64,000 bases of DNA from Sulfurimonas sp. (GTDB lineage: Bacteria; Campylobacterota; Campylobacteria; Campylobacterales; Sulfurimonadaceae): NCBI GenBank assembly GCA_030949945.1, contig JAUZRZ010000060.1, forward strand, positions 28,195 to 92,194. Reading direction: 5' to 3'. The notes under the pieces were generated by a model. It had not been told where the DNA came from and did not search any database. It saw only the letters and a list, made by a program, of their open reading frames with translations. Positions 1 through 10,188 of this stretch are shown piece by piece (the first letter of the stretch is position 1; each line of letters starts with the position of its first letter). The position numbers and the translations under genes were made by a program.

Positions 1-90
1 AAAAATTCTCTGCCCTTTATAAATAGCAGCATTAGCAGTTGAGAGAGAGATAATAGTTAAAGATAGAAAAATCAATAAAAATTTAGTCAT
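1..90 (-). CDS. N-terminus of an exported protein, cut by the window edge
   Basis: Only the first 30 codons are visible. They form a typical Sec signal peptide: MTK, a hydrophobic stretch rich in L, I, F and S, then an alanine-rich cleavage region (TANAA). The mature part begins IYKGQRIF. An AAGGGA ribosome binding site lies just upstream of the ATG at 88-90. A mature start of the YKGQ(R/K)IF type is often followed by a c-type haem motif in Campylobacterota cytochromes, but no such motif is inside the window, so that assignment is a guess. Confidence 0.5.
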   Translation of the reverse strand, partial: MTKFLLIFLSLTIISLSTANAAIYKGQRIF

Positions 91-182
91 ATGTTCCCTT
101 TTAAAATTATAAAACCATATTACATTAGAAATTATTATAAATTCCTTATATTAGTAAATATCACAAAAAAATTATAAGAAAA

Positions 183-1997
183 TTACAATTGATACTTTTT
201 ATTTAACTTTTCATCTAAATCCCAGAGTGATTTTTCTTTTAATTGTCTAAGCACACTTTGTGTACAGACGACATCATCAGGCCATTCTCTACTAAAACCA
301 TCTATACTTGACTTGTTTGTTCCATCGATTCCGACCATAAGACCAGCTATAAAAACATCTCTTTGTGCATCCATATTGTTTGTAACTCTCCAAATAAGCA
401 TATAAGGGTTAAAAATATCATTATCATTTGCATCTACAAAAACAACTATCCTAATATGTGGACTAAGTGCAACTAAAGAATCAAAATAAACTTTTGCATT
501 TTTAGTTTTATTAATACTTACTACAGTAATAGGATTTTTACTTTTTATCATAAACTGATGCACCTCTATAGTATCAGGAAGAAGCTCTTTTACTTTTACT
601 AACAGTTCCTTATCACCTAAAACAATCGGTGCTTCAACAAGCTTTGCAGCAGTTGCATCAATGCCTAGTTTCCCACCAACAAGTGTCTCATCTGAAGAGT
701 GATCAAGTGCATCTAAAATTCCAGATGTAATAAACATAGATTTTGGTGTAAAACGGTTGAGTACATATGAAGCAAAAACTTCATAGTTTTCAAGACGAGG
801 AGCTTTTTCATCAACAAAAATTGCATGTTTTACAAAACTCATCTGTCCTGCACCCCAAAAAGCATGCATAAACTGTTTGGCATGACCTTTATATAAGGGT
901 TGCATTTTAGCGAGTATAAGATTATGAAAACCTGCATTTTCAGGCATGTGATAATCAAGTAAATCTGGTACAGTTGTTTTTAAAAGAGGAAAAAATATCT
1001 TCCCAGTCGCCCAACCCATATACTTATCTTCCAAAGGAGGTTTTCCAACAACTGTTGCTAAAAATGTCGGCTCTTTTTTCATACTAATTGCACTAACTTC
1101 CATAACAGGGTAAGGCTCTTCTAAAGTATAGTAACCTGTATGGTCACCAAAAGGTCCTTCAACTCTCATCTCACTTGTATCGACCCAACCCTCAATAACA
1201 TAATCAACATCACGAGGAATATACAGAGGTGTTGTCAGTGACTTAACAAGTTGTGCAGGTTTTTTAGTGATAAGACCGTACATTAAAAGTTCATTTACAC
1301 CATAAGGAAGTGGTGCAGTTGCACACCAAGTATAGAGAGGATTACCACCTATTGCAACAGTTACAGGCATTTTCTTACCTGCTTTTTGATACTGATCAAA
1401 AAAGTGTGAAGAGTCTTTATGAATCTGCCAGTGCATACCTAAATGATTTTTATCATAAACTTGAAGTCTATACATTCCAAGGTTTACCATCTCACCATCA
1501 AGACTCTGTGTATAAACCTGTCCCATTGTGATAAAAGGACCTCCATCTTGCTCCCATGTTGTTAAAACAGGTAAGGTAGATAAATCGATTTCATCTTCAA
1601 AAAATTGTATCTCTTGACAAGCACCCTCACCTTTTAGTTTTTTCGGAAAGATATTTTTGAGAGAAAAAAGCTCTTTTGCCATACTTATTTTACCCATAAG
1701 TGTAGCTGGTGGCTTCATATGCAGAAGGTTTGTTATCTCATCAGCTACAGACTCAATTGTCCGACCAAAAAGAAGTTCACAGCGTTTATATGAACCAAAA
1801 ACATTCATAAGAACTGGAACATCAAACTTTTTATTTGACTTTTTATCTACTACATTTGTAAAAAGAAGGGCTTTACCACCATCCTCTTTTTTTACCTCTG
1901 CATATGCAAGGTGGGCTATTTCAAGATATATGTCTAACTCTACATCAATAACTCTTATTTCATCATGTTTTTTAAGTAATGCTATAGTCTCTTTCAT
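183..1997 (-). CDS. UbiD-family menaquinone biosynthesis decarboxylase
   Basis: This 604-residue protein belongs to the UbiD family of prenylated-FMN decarboxylases. The family signature (EGPFGDHTGYY) lies near residue 280 and is followed by acidic residues (LEEPYP) expected in the active site. The length and the insert-rich middle fit the SCO4490-type menaquinone decarboxylase of the futalosine pathway rather than the shorter ubiquinone UbiD. It should remove the carboxyl group of the naphthoate intermediate in the cytosol. It is the last gene of a minus-strand run of haem and quinone genes and starts 3 bases after hemC, which suggests one transcript. The substrate is inferred from the family and the taxon. 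Confidence 0.85.
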   Translation of the reverse strand: MKETIALLKKHDEIRVIDVELDIYLEIAHLAYAEVKKEDGGKALLFTNVVDKKSNKKFDVPVLMNVFGSYKRCELLFGRTIESVADEITNLLHMKPPATLMGKISMAKELFSLKNIFPKKLKGEGACQEIQFFEDEIDLSTLPVLTTWEQDGGPFITMGQVYTQSLDGEMVNLGMYRLQVYDKNHLGMHWQIHKDSSHFFDQYQKAGKKMPVTVAIGGNPLYTWCATAPLPYGVNELLMYGLITKKPAQLVKSLTTPLYIPRDVDYVIEGWVDTSEMRVEGPFGDHTGYYTLEEPYPVMEVSAISMKKEPTFLATVVGKPPLEDKYMGWATGKIFFPLLKTTVPDLLDYHMPENAGFHNLILAKMQPLYKGHAKQFMHAFWGAGQMSFVKHAIFVDEKAPRLENYEVFASYVLNRFTPKSMFITSGILDALDHSSDETLVGGKLGIDATAAKLVEAPIVLGDKELLVKVKELLPDTIEVHQFMIKSKNPITVVSINKTKNAKVYFDSLVALSPHIRIVVFVDANDNDIFNPYMLIWRVTNNMDAQRDVFIAGLMVGIDGTNKSSIDGFSREWPDDVVCTQSVLRQLKEKSLWDLDEKLNKKYQL

Positions 1998-2000
1998 CTA

Positions 2001-2960
2001 CTAAAGTCTTTGTGGCATTTCATCTTTAAAAGCCTCTCTTTGTGCATCTTCTAAGAGTTTCATAGCACCTGCATCTATCATCTTTTGTGCAAGTTGTGCA
2101 CCTAAGTTTTCACACTCACTCAAAGGTTTTATCACTTTTTCTTGCATAATATTTGTTCCATCAGCAAACCCAAGCATAACTCGAAATGTAACTTCTCCTG
2201 CATTTACCACTGCATTACAAGCAACAGGGGCAGAACATCCTGCACCTATTTTAGAGATAAACTGACGTTCTATCTGTGTACATGCAAAAGTATTTTCATC
2301 TTTGAGTGACTCTGCAATTTCACGAACTTTATCATCATTACATACTATCTCTATCCCTAGTGCAGCCTGACCCATAGGAGGAATCATCATATCAAGAGAG
2401 AGTTTTTGAGTAAAAGGAATATCTTTGAGTAGGTCTAGGCGTTTAAGTCCAATCCATGCAAGGATAATAGCATCATACTGTCCCTCTTCTAGCTTACGAA
2501 GCCTTGTATTTACATTTCCTCTAAGCTCTTTTACTTTAAGGTCTGGTCTCTGTTTGAGGAGTTGCATTCGTCGTCTCAAGCTTGTAGTTCCAACAACAGC
2601 CCCTTTAGGTAAGGAGTCTAAATCTTTATACTGGTGTGATAAAAAAACATCACTTTGATCTTGTCTCTGAGTAACAGCTATAAGTTCTAAACCATCAGGT
2701 ATATAGGTAGGCACATCTTTAAGACTATGAACTGCAATATCAGCCTCACCTCGAAGCATCGCATCTTCTAACTCTTTTGTAAAGTGACCTTTACCACCGA
2801 TGAGTGCAAGGGGTTTATCTAAAACCTTGTCTCCATTACTCACAATTTTATTTAAGACTACTTCTACTTCAGGATATGAGGTCTCAATTCTCTCTTTTAT
2901 ATGGTAAGCTTGCCAAAGTGCTAGGTCTGATACCCTTGTTGCTATTGTAATTTTTTTCAT
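2001..2960 (-). CDS. hemC: porphobilinogen deaminase (hydroxymethylbilane synthase)
   Basis: HemC joins four porphobilinogen molecules into hydroxymethylbilane, the linear tetrapyrrole precursor of haem. The protein has 319 residues, a normal length. The N-terminus IATRVSDLALWQA matches the family start. The arginine-rich substrate region (GTTSLRRRMQLL) is near residue 130. The cysteine that carries the dipyrromethane cofactor sits in GAGCSAPVA near residue 242. It lies between the Dsb-like gene and the UbiD-family gene with gaps of 3 bases on each side, so it is probably co-transcribed with them and with hemA upstream. Confidence 0.95.
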   Translation of the reverse strand: MKKITIATRVSDLALWQAYHIKERIETSYPEVEVVLNKIVSNGDKVLDKPLALIGGKGHFTKELEDAMLRGEADIAVHSLKDVPTYIPDGLELIAVTQRQDQSDVFLSHQYKDLDSLPKGAVVGTTSLRRRMQLLKQRPDLKVKELRGNVNTRLRKLEEGQYDAIILAWIGLKRLDLLKDIPFTQKLSLDMMIPPMGQAALGIEIVCNDDKVREIAESLKDENTFACTQIERQFISKIGAGCSAPVACNAVVNAGEVTFRVMLGFADGTNIMQEKVIKPLSECENLGAQLAQKMIDAGAMKLLEDAQREAFKDEMPQRL

Positions 2961-2963
2961 TAC

Positions 2964-3799
2964 TTATTTTACTGTCTTGTATTTTTTTCTTGTTTTATCT
3001 ATCTTATTATCTAAGTAAATAGTAGGAGTTCCACTGACAAATAGATCTGATGCGAACTCAGTATCTTTATTAATAGCCTCTGTTACAGATGCTACTTTAA
3101 TATCTTTTTCTTGTACATTTGAGCCAACAGCTTTGTTAAACGCAGTCAAAATCTTTGCAACATTTTTTTCTCTTGCATTCACTTTAATATCATACATTTT
3201 AATATTAACATCTTTTATTCCTTGTCTCTGTGCTACAACTGCAGCTCGAGTGATAATAGCTGATGCAGGATGAATACGTAAAAGTGGAAAGTGATAATAA
3301 TAAACAGCAAACTTTTTTGGATGCTCTTTTTCATATATTTTAGCGCCTCAGGTGCAAAATCTTTACAAAATGGGCATAAAGGGTCTGAAAATATTGCTAC
3401 CTTATGTTTCGCATTTTCATTACCATAAATAAGGTTTTCTCTTGAGTACTCAGAGGGTTTAATATCTGGTTTAATCTCATCTGTATATTGAGAACCATTA
3501 CTTAAATTTGTAAGTTCTTTAGTAATTACCACTCCATTCGAGAACCAAATAGCTTTTTGTTTTATTATCTCTTTTGGTTTACTTTTAAGTGTCGCTTCTA
3601 AAGCTACTATATAAGCATCCCATCCATCTAAATCTTCTAACGGTTTAATCTCTTCAACTTTTACTATAATGGTTTTTAGCTTTGGATTATCCTCATACTC
3701 ACCTGTTAAATAACTCTCAATCTTACTGCTCGTACTTTGTGCAAATACCCCACTAGTTAATAGTAGTGTTGTTGCTAATAATTTCAACATCAATGACAT
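2964..3799 (-). CDS. Dsb-like thiol:disulfide interchange protein, frame broken as sequenced
   Basis: The protein has a signal peptide (MLKLLATTLLLTSGVFAQ), an N-terminal domain of about 120 residues, then a thioredoxin fold with the active site CPFC (in FSDPLCPFCKDFAP) and a cis-proline motif (SGTPT) near the C-terminus. It should act on disulfides in the periplasm. The frame breaks at about 3330 in a run of A: adding one A gives MKKEHPKKFAVYYYHFPLL and joins both halves into about 278 residues, with all parts of a DsbA/DsbG-like protein present. The start overlaps fxsA by 47 bases. Whether it oxidises or isomerises cannot be told from the sequence. Confidence 0.8.
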
Positions 3800-4184
3800 C
3801 TGAATCCTTTGTTAAATTGTTTTGTGGAGTGGGTGACTCATCACAATTACCTGATTTTACATTATAACGGTTAACAAACATACTCGTAATAACACTAAAC
3901 TGCATTAAAATACCTAGTATATCTGTTAAGAAACCAGGAACTATAAGTAAAACTGCTCCAAAAAGTGTAAAAAGATTCAGTCTTTGAAACTGAGCTAAGT
4001 CTATACAGTTGTAAGAGACAGCTGTCATATTTTCGACAAGTGTTTTTCTAAAGTTTATGAGTATACTTATACCGATAAAAGCACTTGCCATTATCTCTGC
4101 AAATGTCATTAATCCACCAATGCTAGAAGAGATATTTACTGAGAGTAATACTTCTAAAAAGAGATAGATGACAAAGTAAAACAT
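3753..4184 (-). CDS. fxsA: FxsA-family inner membrane protein
   Basis: The 143-residue protein has an N-terminal hydrophobic segment, a second membrane segment around AEIMASAFIGISILI, and a third containing VLLIVPGFLTDILGILMQF, which is the hallmark PGFxTDxxG region of FxsA. The tail is polar and acidic. In E. coli FxsA affects phage exclusion when overproduced; the normal role is unknown. It starts 2 bases from the proS end and its tail overlaps the signal peptide of the Dsb-like gene, so it sits inside a tightly packed operon. Confidence 0.8.
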   Translation of the reverse strand: MFYFVIYLFLEVLLSVNISSSIGGLMTFAEIMASAFIGISILINFRKTLVENMTAVSYNCIDLAQFQRLNLFTLFGAVLLIVPGFLTDILGILMQFSVITSMFVNRYNVKSGNCDESPTPQNNLTKDSDVIDVEIISNNTTIN

Positions 4185-4185
4185 C

Positions 4186-5889
4186 TTAAATAATGTCCAT
4201 CATATAAGATAATATTTCATCTGCATTTACTACTGTTTTTTCAGTAGATACACGCTCATATACCTGAACATTTCCATTGGCTAACTCTTTACCGATGATA
4301 ACAGTATATGGAAATCCGATAAGTTCAGCATCTTTCATCTTAAATCCAAAACGCTCTTTTCTATCATCAAAGATAACTTCAACATTTTTATCTTGAAGCT
4401 CACGGTAGAGTTTCTCTCCTAAAGCCATCTGTGCCTCATCTTTAATGTTACTTACCATGATATTTACCATATATGGAGCAGTTGCTTTTGTCCAGATACA
4501 ACCATTCTCATCATGATGCTGTTCTATAACTGAAGCTACTAAACGCGAGATACCCATTCCATATGTTCCCATGATAAAAGGCTGTGCTTTTCCATTTTCA
4601 TCTAAGTACTCCGCTTTTAATGCCTTAGAGTAAGTAGTACCAAGCTTGAAGATGTGACCCACTTCTATACCCTTAGTAAAGGATAGCTCTCCATCACATT
4701 TTGGACAAGAATCCCCTGCGTTTACCTCAGAAATATCTGAAAAATAGGCAACTTCACTGATAACTGACATATCAACTCCAACAAAGTGATAGTCCTGCTC
4801 ATTTGCTCCACAAATCATATTTTTTGCACCCTTAAGAGTAGGGTCTATAACATGTTTTGCCTTATCTTGATCAAGAGGACCCATAAAACCAGGAACAAGA
4901 CCTAAAGCTGTTAACTCCTCTTGGCTTACATCTTCTATCTCAAGACCACCTGCTGCATTTAGTGCTTTTACTTCTTGTAAATTATCACAGCCTCTTAAGA
5001 AGAAAAGTACTATTTCACTCTCCTCTTCATAAATGACTCTTTTAGCTACACACTTCACTGTATAAAATGGATCTATCTTAAAAAATGATGCCAATTCTTC
5101 TATGCTTTTCACATCTGGTGTGGCAAACTTATTAAACTCAGCCTCTGGAGCTTCTGGTATCTCTTTTCTCTCTCCACGAACCGCTGCTTCTATATTTGCA
5201 CCATATTCACATTTTGAGCATATTGCTATGGTATCTTCACCACTATCTGCGATAACCATAAGTTCTTTAGAACCACTACCACCTATAGCACCACTATCAG
5301 CTTCAACCACACGGTAATCAAGACCTAAACGAGTAAGTATCTTTTTATATGCAACTTCCATTGCTTCAAACTCTCTATCTAAGTCTTCTTCTGATGAATG
5401 AAAAGAGTAACCGTCTTTCATGATAAACTCACGTCCACGCATAAGCCCAAAACGAGGTCTTGCCTCATCTCGAAACTTTGTTTTTATCTGGTACAAGTTT
5501 AGTGGCAGATTTTTGTATGAAGTGATACGATTACGGACTAAATCAACCATCATCTCTTCATGTGTTGGTCCAAGAACAAAAAGGTTCTCTTTTCTATCAC
5601 GAAAACGCAGAAGCTCTTTACCAAACTTCTCTATTCTGCCACTTTTTTCCCATAACTCTGCAGGTGTAACAAAAGAGAGTTCAAGCTCTTGTGCTCCTAC
5701 TTTTGTCATCTCTTCGTTTACAATGTTTTCTATCTTTTTTATAACTCTCTTTGCAAGAGGCAGATAGTTATAAAGTCCCGCAGCACTCTGTGAGATAAAC
5801 CCAGCCCGAGCTAAAAATATATGACTTGCTAACGATGCATCTGATGGTGCTTCTTTACTTGTTGGTATAAATGCCTTAGTTCTTCTCAT
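4186..5889 (-). CDS. proS: prolyl-tRNA synthetase
   Basis: ProS attaches proline to tRNA-Pro. The 567-residue protein is the bacterial class II form with an editing insert. Visible landmarks are the start ([14 protein letters not shown]), class II motif 2 ([25 protein letters not shown], about residues 138-162), the INS editing region in the middle with a YbaK-like pattern, a CPKCDGELS stretch, and motif 3 ([17 protein letters not shown]) near residue 440. It lies 8 bases downstream of hemA. Nothing unusual is seen. Confidence 0.96.
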   Translation of the reverse strand: MRRTKAFIPTSKEAPSDASLASHIFLARAGFISQSAAGLYNYLPLAKRVIKKIENIVNEEMTKVGAQELELSFVTPAELWEKSGRIEKFGKELLRFRDRKENLFVLGPTHEEMMVDLVRNRITSYKNLPLNLYQIKTKFRDEARPRFGLMRGREFIMKDGYSFHSSEEDLDREFEAMEVAYKKILTRLGLDYRVVEADSGAIGGSGSKELMVIADSGEDTIAICSKCEYGANIEAAVRGERKEIPEAPEAEFNKFATPDVKSIEELASFFKIDPFYTVKCVAKRVIYEEESEIVLFFLRGCDNLQEVKALNAAGGLEIEDVSQEELTALGLVPGFMGPLDQDKAKHVIDPTLKGAKNMICGANEQDYHFVGVDMSVISEVAYFSDISEVNAGDSCPKCDGELSFTKGIEVGHIFKLGTTYSKALKAEYLDENGKAQPFIMGTYGMGISRLVASVIEQHHDENGCIWTKATAPYMVNIMVSNIKDEAQMALGEKLYRELQDKNVEVIFDDRKERFGFKMKDAELIGFPYTVIIGKELANGNVQVYERVSTEKTVVNADEILSYMMDII

Positions 5890-5897
5890 AGTTGTCC

Positions 5898-7139
5898 TTA
5901 ACTTTTTGCTTTCATCATTGAAGCCATCGCTCCACTTATAAGATCTGTGTGTCTGTCATCTGTTGTATTTCGCATATTTGCAGTAAACTCATGTAAAAAA
6001 CGTTTAAGTGCTTGTTCGCACATCTTCTGAGCTTCTTTTTGATACTCTTTAGGAATATATCCCGCCTTAATACTTCTTTGTGTCTCTTCTTTAGCCGCTA
6101 TATCAGCACGACTGTATATCTCTTTTATAAGTGGTTCTAAATCCTGAGTATTAACCGACTCAAAAAACTCAACAATAGCTCGACCGATGACTCCATGTGC
6201 TGCACGCGATGCTAGTTCACGAGATGCTATATTTGTATCTACTATAGTTTTAAGGTCATCTATCACGAAAAGATGAATATTTTCACCCTTGTTATAATGA
6301 ATATCACGAGGAAGGGCTAAATCAAACCAATATCTATCAAAGTCTCTTGATTCTATAATCTCATCCGTAATTATAGGTTCTGGAGCAGAAGTGGCTGTGT
6401 AGAGTATCTCAAAATCGTTTATTGCATTTGAGAGTTCACTAAAATCAATAACTTTTGTAGAACACTCTTTTGCTAAAGCTTGTGCCTTATGTTTTGTGCG
6501 GTTCATTATATAAACATCCGCACCTGCATTTACTAAATGTTTTGCCGTTATCTCACTCATCTCCCCCACTCCAATAATAAGTGCTTTTTTTGCACTAATA
6601 TCACCAAGTAAAGATTTGAGCTGATTTACTGCTACACTCGCCATAGAGACTGGTTTTGAAGATATATCTGTAGCATTTCGTACTTTTGCAGCACACTTAA
6701 ACGCAGACTTCATAGCCCGAGCGAGTTTTTTTGAGCAAAAAGTATTATCATAAGCAAAACGAAATGCATCTTTGAGCTGTCCTACTATCTGCGTTTCACC
6801 TATTACCATTGAGTCTAATGATGCAGCCACACTAAAAAGATGATGAATAGCAGAACTATCATCAAAAATATCAGCACGACCTTCAAGCTCTTCTATACTT
6901 ATGCCTGAACGCATTGAGAGCATCTCTAGTATATGCATAGTAGCCGCTGAGACATCACTACAACTACACATAACTTCCATTCTATTACAAGTAGAGATTA
7001 GAACAGCCTCAGAGATAGTCTCTGTAGAGAGTAGTTTTTCTAAACATGCTCTTTTGTGTTCATTATCAGGATAAGAGAGTTTTTCTCGTATTTCAAGTGT
7101 AGCATTTTTGTGTGTGAAGCTTATGTTTAAGTAGTGCAT
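5898..7139 (-). CDS. hemA: glutamyl-tRNA reductase
   Basis: HemA reduces glutamyl-tRNA to glutamate-1-semialdehyde, the first committed step of C5-pathway haem synthesis. The catalytic cysteine is C51 in ISTCNRMEV. The tRNA-glutamate pocket ([12 protein letters not shown]) is near residue 115 and the NADPH-binding motif (GVGEMSE) near residue 190. The 413-residue length is normal. Its start codon overlaps the end of the polyprenyl synthase gene by one base, so the two are translationally close. Together with hemC downstream it supplies haem to the many cytochromes expected in this organism. Confidence 0.95.
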   Translation of the reverse strand: MHYLNISFTHKNATLEIREKLSYPDNEHKRACLEKLLSTETISEAVLISTCNRMEVMCSCSDVSAATMHILEMLSMRSGISIEELEGRADIFDDSSAIHHLFSVAASLDSMVIGETQIVGQLKDAFRFAYDNTFCSKKLARAMKSAFKCAAKVRNATDISSKPVSMASVAVNQLKSLLGDISAKKALIIGVGEMSEITAKHLVNAGADVYIMNRTKHKAQALAKECSTKVIDFSELSNAINDFEILYTATSAPEPIITDEIIESRDFDRYWFDLALPRDIHYNKGENIHLFVIDDLKTIVDTNIASRELASRAAHGVIGRAIVEFFESVNTQDLEPLIKEIYSRADIAAKEETQRSIKAGYIPKEYQKEAQKMCEQALKRFLHEFTANMRNTTDDRHTDLISGAMASMMKAKS

Positions 7140-8026
7140 TAAAAAGTTCTCTTTATCATAGTTTCTAAAATTGCAACAAGTTCACTCTCTTTACTCATTA
7201 TCTCTTTTGCCTCGTTAGACAACTTTTGTGCAAGTTCAAAAGATTTTTCTATTGTTTTATGCTCTTTCATTTTTTCTTGTATCCAAAGAGTCTCTTGGGG
7301 TTTAATCTCTTTGGCATGTAGGGTAACTAATCTTTTTTTGTCATCTTCACTGAGTGCTTTGTAAAGATAGATATAAGGGAGTGTACATTTTCCCTCAACA
7401 AAATCATTCATAGCAGGTTTTCCAAGCACTTCTTCTGAAGCTGTAATATCTAAAATATCATCAATAATTTGAAAAGAGAGTCCTAAATTTCGACCATATA
7501 AAGCATATGCAGAGGCATCTTTTTCGCTCAAAAGAGCACTAGCAGCAGCTGCCGCTTCAATAAGTGTGGCAGTTTTAAGATAAAGCATATCAAGATAAGC
7601 AGTCTCATCTGTGTTAAACTTCTCTGCCATTTTTACATCCATCATCTCGCCCTTAGACAGAGCCGTAACAGAAGAAGCAACTATCTCTGCCACATCTCTT
7701 GGAAATGAAACAAGTTCACTAAAAGCTTTTGAGTATAAAATATCACCAAGCATTACCGCTACTTTACTACCCTCACTGGCATTTACAGATCTTACACCTC
7801 TACGTGTCATAGCATCATCTATCACATCATCATGCAGAAGTGAAGCCCCATGAATAAGCTCAACTATTGCCGCTAAAAGAGGGGCCTTTTCATGATCTGG
7901 TGCAATTTTTAAAATCAGCTTTGCACGTAAACGCTTCCCACCACTCAGAGTATTAAAAAGCTCTGTTACCTCATCGTAGTCTATCTCTTTTATAAGTCTA
8001 GCTATCTCTTGTTCTACTCTTTGCAT
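7139..8026 (-). CDS. polyprenyl diphosphate synthase (IspB/HepT-like)
   Basis: This 295-residue trans-prenyltransferase makes the long isoprenoid chain of menaquinone by adding isopentenyl diphosphate units. The first aspartate-rich motif (LLHDDVIDDAMTRRG) is near residue 65 and the second (QIIDDILD) near residue 185, with KxxxL and GK-type motifs between. The small residues before the first motif fit a long-chain enzyme rather than a farnesyl synthase. It lies between an exported protein gene and hemA with 1-base overlaps on both sides. The exact chain length cannot be read from the sequence. Confidence 0.88.
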   Translation of the reverse strand: MQRVEQEIARLIKEIDYDEVTELFNTLSGGKRLRAKLILKIAPDHEKAPLLAAIVELIHGASLLHDDVIDDAMTRRGVRSVNASEGSKVAVMLGDILYSKAFSELVSFPRDVAEIVASSVTALSKGEMMDVKMAEKFNTDETAYLDMLYLKTATLIEAAAAASALLSEKDASAYALYGRNLGLSFQIIDDILDITASEEVLGKPAMNDFVEGKCTLPYIYLYKALSEDDKKRLVTLHAKEIKPQETLWIQEKMKEHKTIEKSFELAQKLSNEAKEIMSKESELVAILETMIKRTF

Positions 8027-8445
8027 CAGCTCTTCTTCTTAATTTTTTCTAGCTTTATTTGAGATTTTTTATCTGATAAAAAAACTTCAAATTTTGCTCT
8101 GTTTTTTTTCAAATCAAACTCTTTAAATTTCACTAAAAGGTATGGTGCTTCGTAATTAGCACTACTTGATTGTTTTAGAAAAACCTTAAAACTTTGATTT
8201 GTTGTATTTAAGTACAGTATATTTTGTGACATCTTAGCATCATATGAGTGAAATATAACTAAACCTTCGTTAACATAAAGTGTCCAACGAAACTTAAATT
8301 CTCTTATATAATTATTATATTTTACAAGAAATTTTGTTGATTCATCCTTTTTTAAAGATATTTCATACATATCTGTGAATTCTATGGCACTAAGTGTGTT
8401 AAAAAGGAGTGAAAATGTTAGTAAAAAACGGATAATGCCCTGCAT
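8026..8445 (-). CDS. exported protein of unknown function
   Basis: I do not recognise this 139-residue protein. It has a clear signal peptide (MQGIIRFLLTFSLLFNTLSAIEF) and a mature part of about 115 residues that alternates hydrophobic and polar residues like a beta-rich domain, ending in a lysine-rich tail (KSQIKLEKIKKKS). It has no cysteines and no known motif. It lies between argB and the polyprenyl synthase with 3-base and 1-base spacing, so it is co-transcribed with biosynthetic genes, which says little about its role. Confidence 0.7.
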   Translation of the reverse strand: MQGIIRFLLTFSLLFNTLSAIEFTDMYEISLKKDESTKFLVKYNNYIREFKFRWTLYVNEGLVIFHSYDAKMSQNILYLNTTNQSFKVFLKQSSSANYEAPYLLVKFKEFDLKKNRAKFEVFLSDKKSQIKLEKIKKKS

Positions 8446-8448
8446 TCT

Positions 8449-9300
8449 CTACTCTACTATCTCCGTTCCAACACCCTCTGAGGTAAAAAGTTCTAAAAGC
8501 ATAGAGTGCTCTAACCTACCATCTATGATGTGAGCTTTGGCAACACCACCATTTATAGCTTCAAGACAGGCATCAACCTTTGGCACCATCCCACCGTGAA
8601 TAGTTCCATCGGCTTTGAGTGCTTGAACTTCAGCTTTTGTTAAAGAAGAGAAGAGTTCTTTATCATTGTTAAGAACACCTGATGTGTCTGTTAAAAAGAT
8701 AATCTTATTTGCCCCGATAGCTTTTGCTACATAGGAAGCACAAAGGTCTGCGTTTATGTTAAATCCAGGGTGTCCCATCTCACTTCCAGCAGCAATAGGA
8801 GCGATAACAGGAATAAATCCATCATCAATAAGTTTGGTTATTACATCTGCTTTTACTTCTGTAATATTTCCTGTCAGACCCCATTTCGCAAAATCTTTTG
8901 CTTGTGCTTTGATAAAGTGAGCATCTTTACCACTCACACCAATAGCTTTTGCAGAGTGAGAGTTAAGCAGTGAGACGATCTCTTTGTTTATCTCTCCACT
9001 TAAAATCATCTCAGCAATTCGCATAACTTCTTTTGTAGTTACACGTTGCCCATCTATAAACTTAGTCTCTATGTTTAAGGCATCAAGCATCTCAGTGATT
9101 TTTTTGCCACCACCATGAACGATAACAGGCTTAATCCCCACAAGATACATAAGTAAAATATCTTCAGCAAATTTCTCTTTTAACTGTGGTGAAGTTTGTG
9201 CTGAACCACCATACTTTATAACAACTATCTCTTTACGAAACTCTTTTATAAATGGTAGGGCATCAAGGAGTGTTTTTACTGTTTCTATTTTTGCTTGCAA
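8449..9300 (-). CDS. argB: acetylglutamate kinase
   Basis: ArgB phosphorylates N-acetylglutamate in arginine synthesis. The 283-residue protein shows the amino acid kinase motifs: VIKYGGSAQ near residue 30, the glycine loop VHGGGKKITEML near residue 62, and the substrate and ATP region NINADLCASYVAKAIGA near residue 180. The C-terminus ends GVGTEIV, as usual for the family. It is the first gene of the minus-strand operon and is divergent from the antiporter cluster. Confidence 0.96.
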   Translation of the reverse strand: MQAKIETVKTLLDALPFIKEFRKEIVVIKYGGSAQTSPQLKEKFAEDILLMYLVGIKPVIVHGGGKKITEMLDALNIETKFIDGQRVTTKEVMRIAEMILSGEINKEIVSLLNSHSAKAIGVSGKDAHFIKAQAKDFAKWGLTGNITEVKADVITKLIDDGFIPVIAPIAAGSEMGHPGFNINADLCASYVAKAIGANKIIFLTDTSGVLNNDKELFSSLTKAEVQALKADGTIHGGMVPKVDACLEAINGGVAKAHIIDGRLEHSMLLELFTSEGVGTEIVE

Positions 9301-9374
9301 TATTTTTCCTAATATAATGTATAAATATTTCTGTTATTTTATCCAAAAATAGGTTGTTTTATTATAAAAGTATG

Positions 9375-9383
9375 TGATATACT
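9375..9383 (+). promoter_or_regulatory. likely extended -10 promoter element for the mrp-like operon
   Basis: The sequence TGATATACT (TGn followed by TATACT) fits an extended -10 element of the main sigma factor. It sits 35 bases upstream of the mrpE start, in the short AT-rich divergent region between argB and the antiporter genes. This is inferred from consensus only. Confidence 0.4.
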
Positions 9384-9417
9384 ATTCAAAAGCTAAAAAA
9401 TGATTGGTGGCTACAGA

Positions 9418-9913
9418 ATGAAAAAGACTCAAAATAAAATCTACTTTTATAGTGCCTTATTAAGATTATTTCTTGTTCTTAAGCATTTGGCTTATTCTTG
9501 TAAATGGTGATGTTTCATCTTTGTGGCTTGGTCTACCTTTTGTATTGATTGCTACGATAATGAGCATGACCCTCAACCCTCCAATTTGTTGGAAGTTTAG
9601 TGCATTTTTGAAATTTATTCCTTTTTATTTTAAACACTCTTTAATGGGTGGAGTTGATGTCATGCTACGAGTTTTTCATCCAAACCTTCCTATTAATCCT
9701 GGTCTGATTGAGTATCAGTTAAGTATACAAAAAGGGCTACCACAAGATATGATTGCAAATGTATTAAATCTACTTCCTGGAACACTGAGTGTAGAACTTG
9801 AAGATGATTTATTGTACATTCATGTTTTAGATATTGAAAATGACATTAAAAAAGAAGTCCAAACTATTGAGAATTATTTAAATAATATATTTTGTGAAGG
9901 AAAAGAACAGTAA
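9418..9913 (+). CDS. mrpE: Na+/H+ antiporter subunit E (MrpE/MnhE), frame broken near its start
   Basis: MrpE is a small membrane subunit of Mrp antiporters. The ATG at 9418 follows GGTGG and opens with MKKTQNKIYFYSALLRLF. An extra A near 9481 (CTTAAGC where CTTAGC is expected) breaks the frame. The rest continues as SIWLILVNGDVSS with the MnhE domain, including PGTLSVELEDDLLYIHVLDI near the end. Removing that base gives about 164 residues, normal for the family. Without it the gene would have to start at a TTG at 9473 and lose its first membrane segment. It overlaps mrpF by one base. Confidence 0.85.
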
Positions 9914-10188
9914 TGAATACTATATACATAGCTATTGTGCTCTTTTTATTTCTCAACCTTCTTGTTGGAATTTGGCGTATTATTTATGGTCCTAGTGATG
10001 AAGACCGCATCTTAGCATCCCAACTCTTTGGTACTATTACAGTTATCATACTGCTTCTACTCGCTCAGATTAATGATTATGATGCTTTGCGTGATGTTGC
10101 ACTACTTTTTACCTCACTTGCTGCTGTAACAGCTGTAGCCTTTGTTCAGAGTAGTGTTTTAAAGAAGAAAAAGAGTTATGATGATTGA
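9913..10188 (+). CDS. mrpF: cation:proton antiporter subunit F (MrpF)
   Basis: This 91-residue membrane protein has three hydrophobic segments and the family pattern RIIYGPSDEDRILASQLFGT near residue 22 and DVALLFTSLAAVTAVAF near residue 62. MrpF is a structural subunit beside the ion-translocating subunits of Mrp complexes. It overlaps both neighbours by a few bases, in the order E-F-G. It also corresponds to MbhB of archaeal membrane-bound hydrogenases, but no group 4 hydrogenase genes are adjacent here. Confidence 0.9.
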   Translation: MNTIYIAIVLFLFLNLLVGIWRIIYGPSDEDRILASQLFGTITVIILLLLAQINDYDALRDVALLFTSLAAVTAVAFVQSSVLKKKKSYDD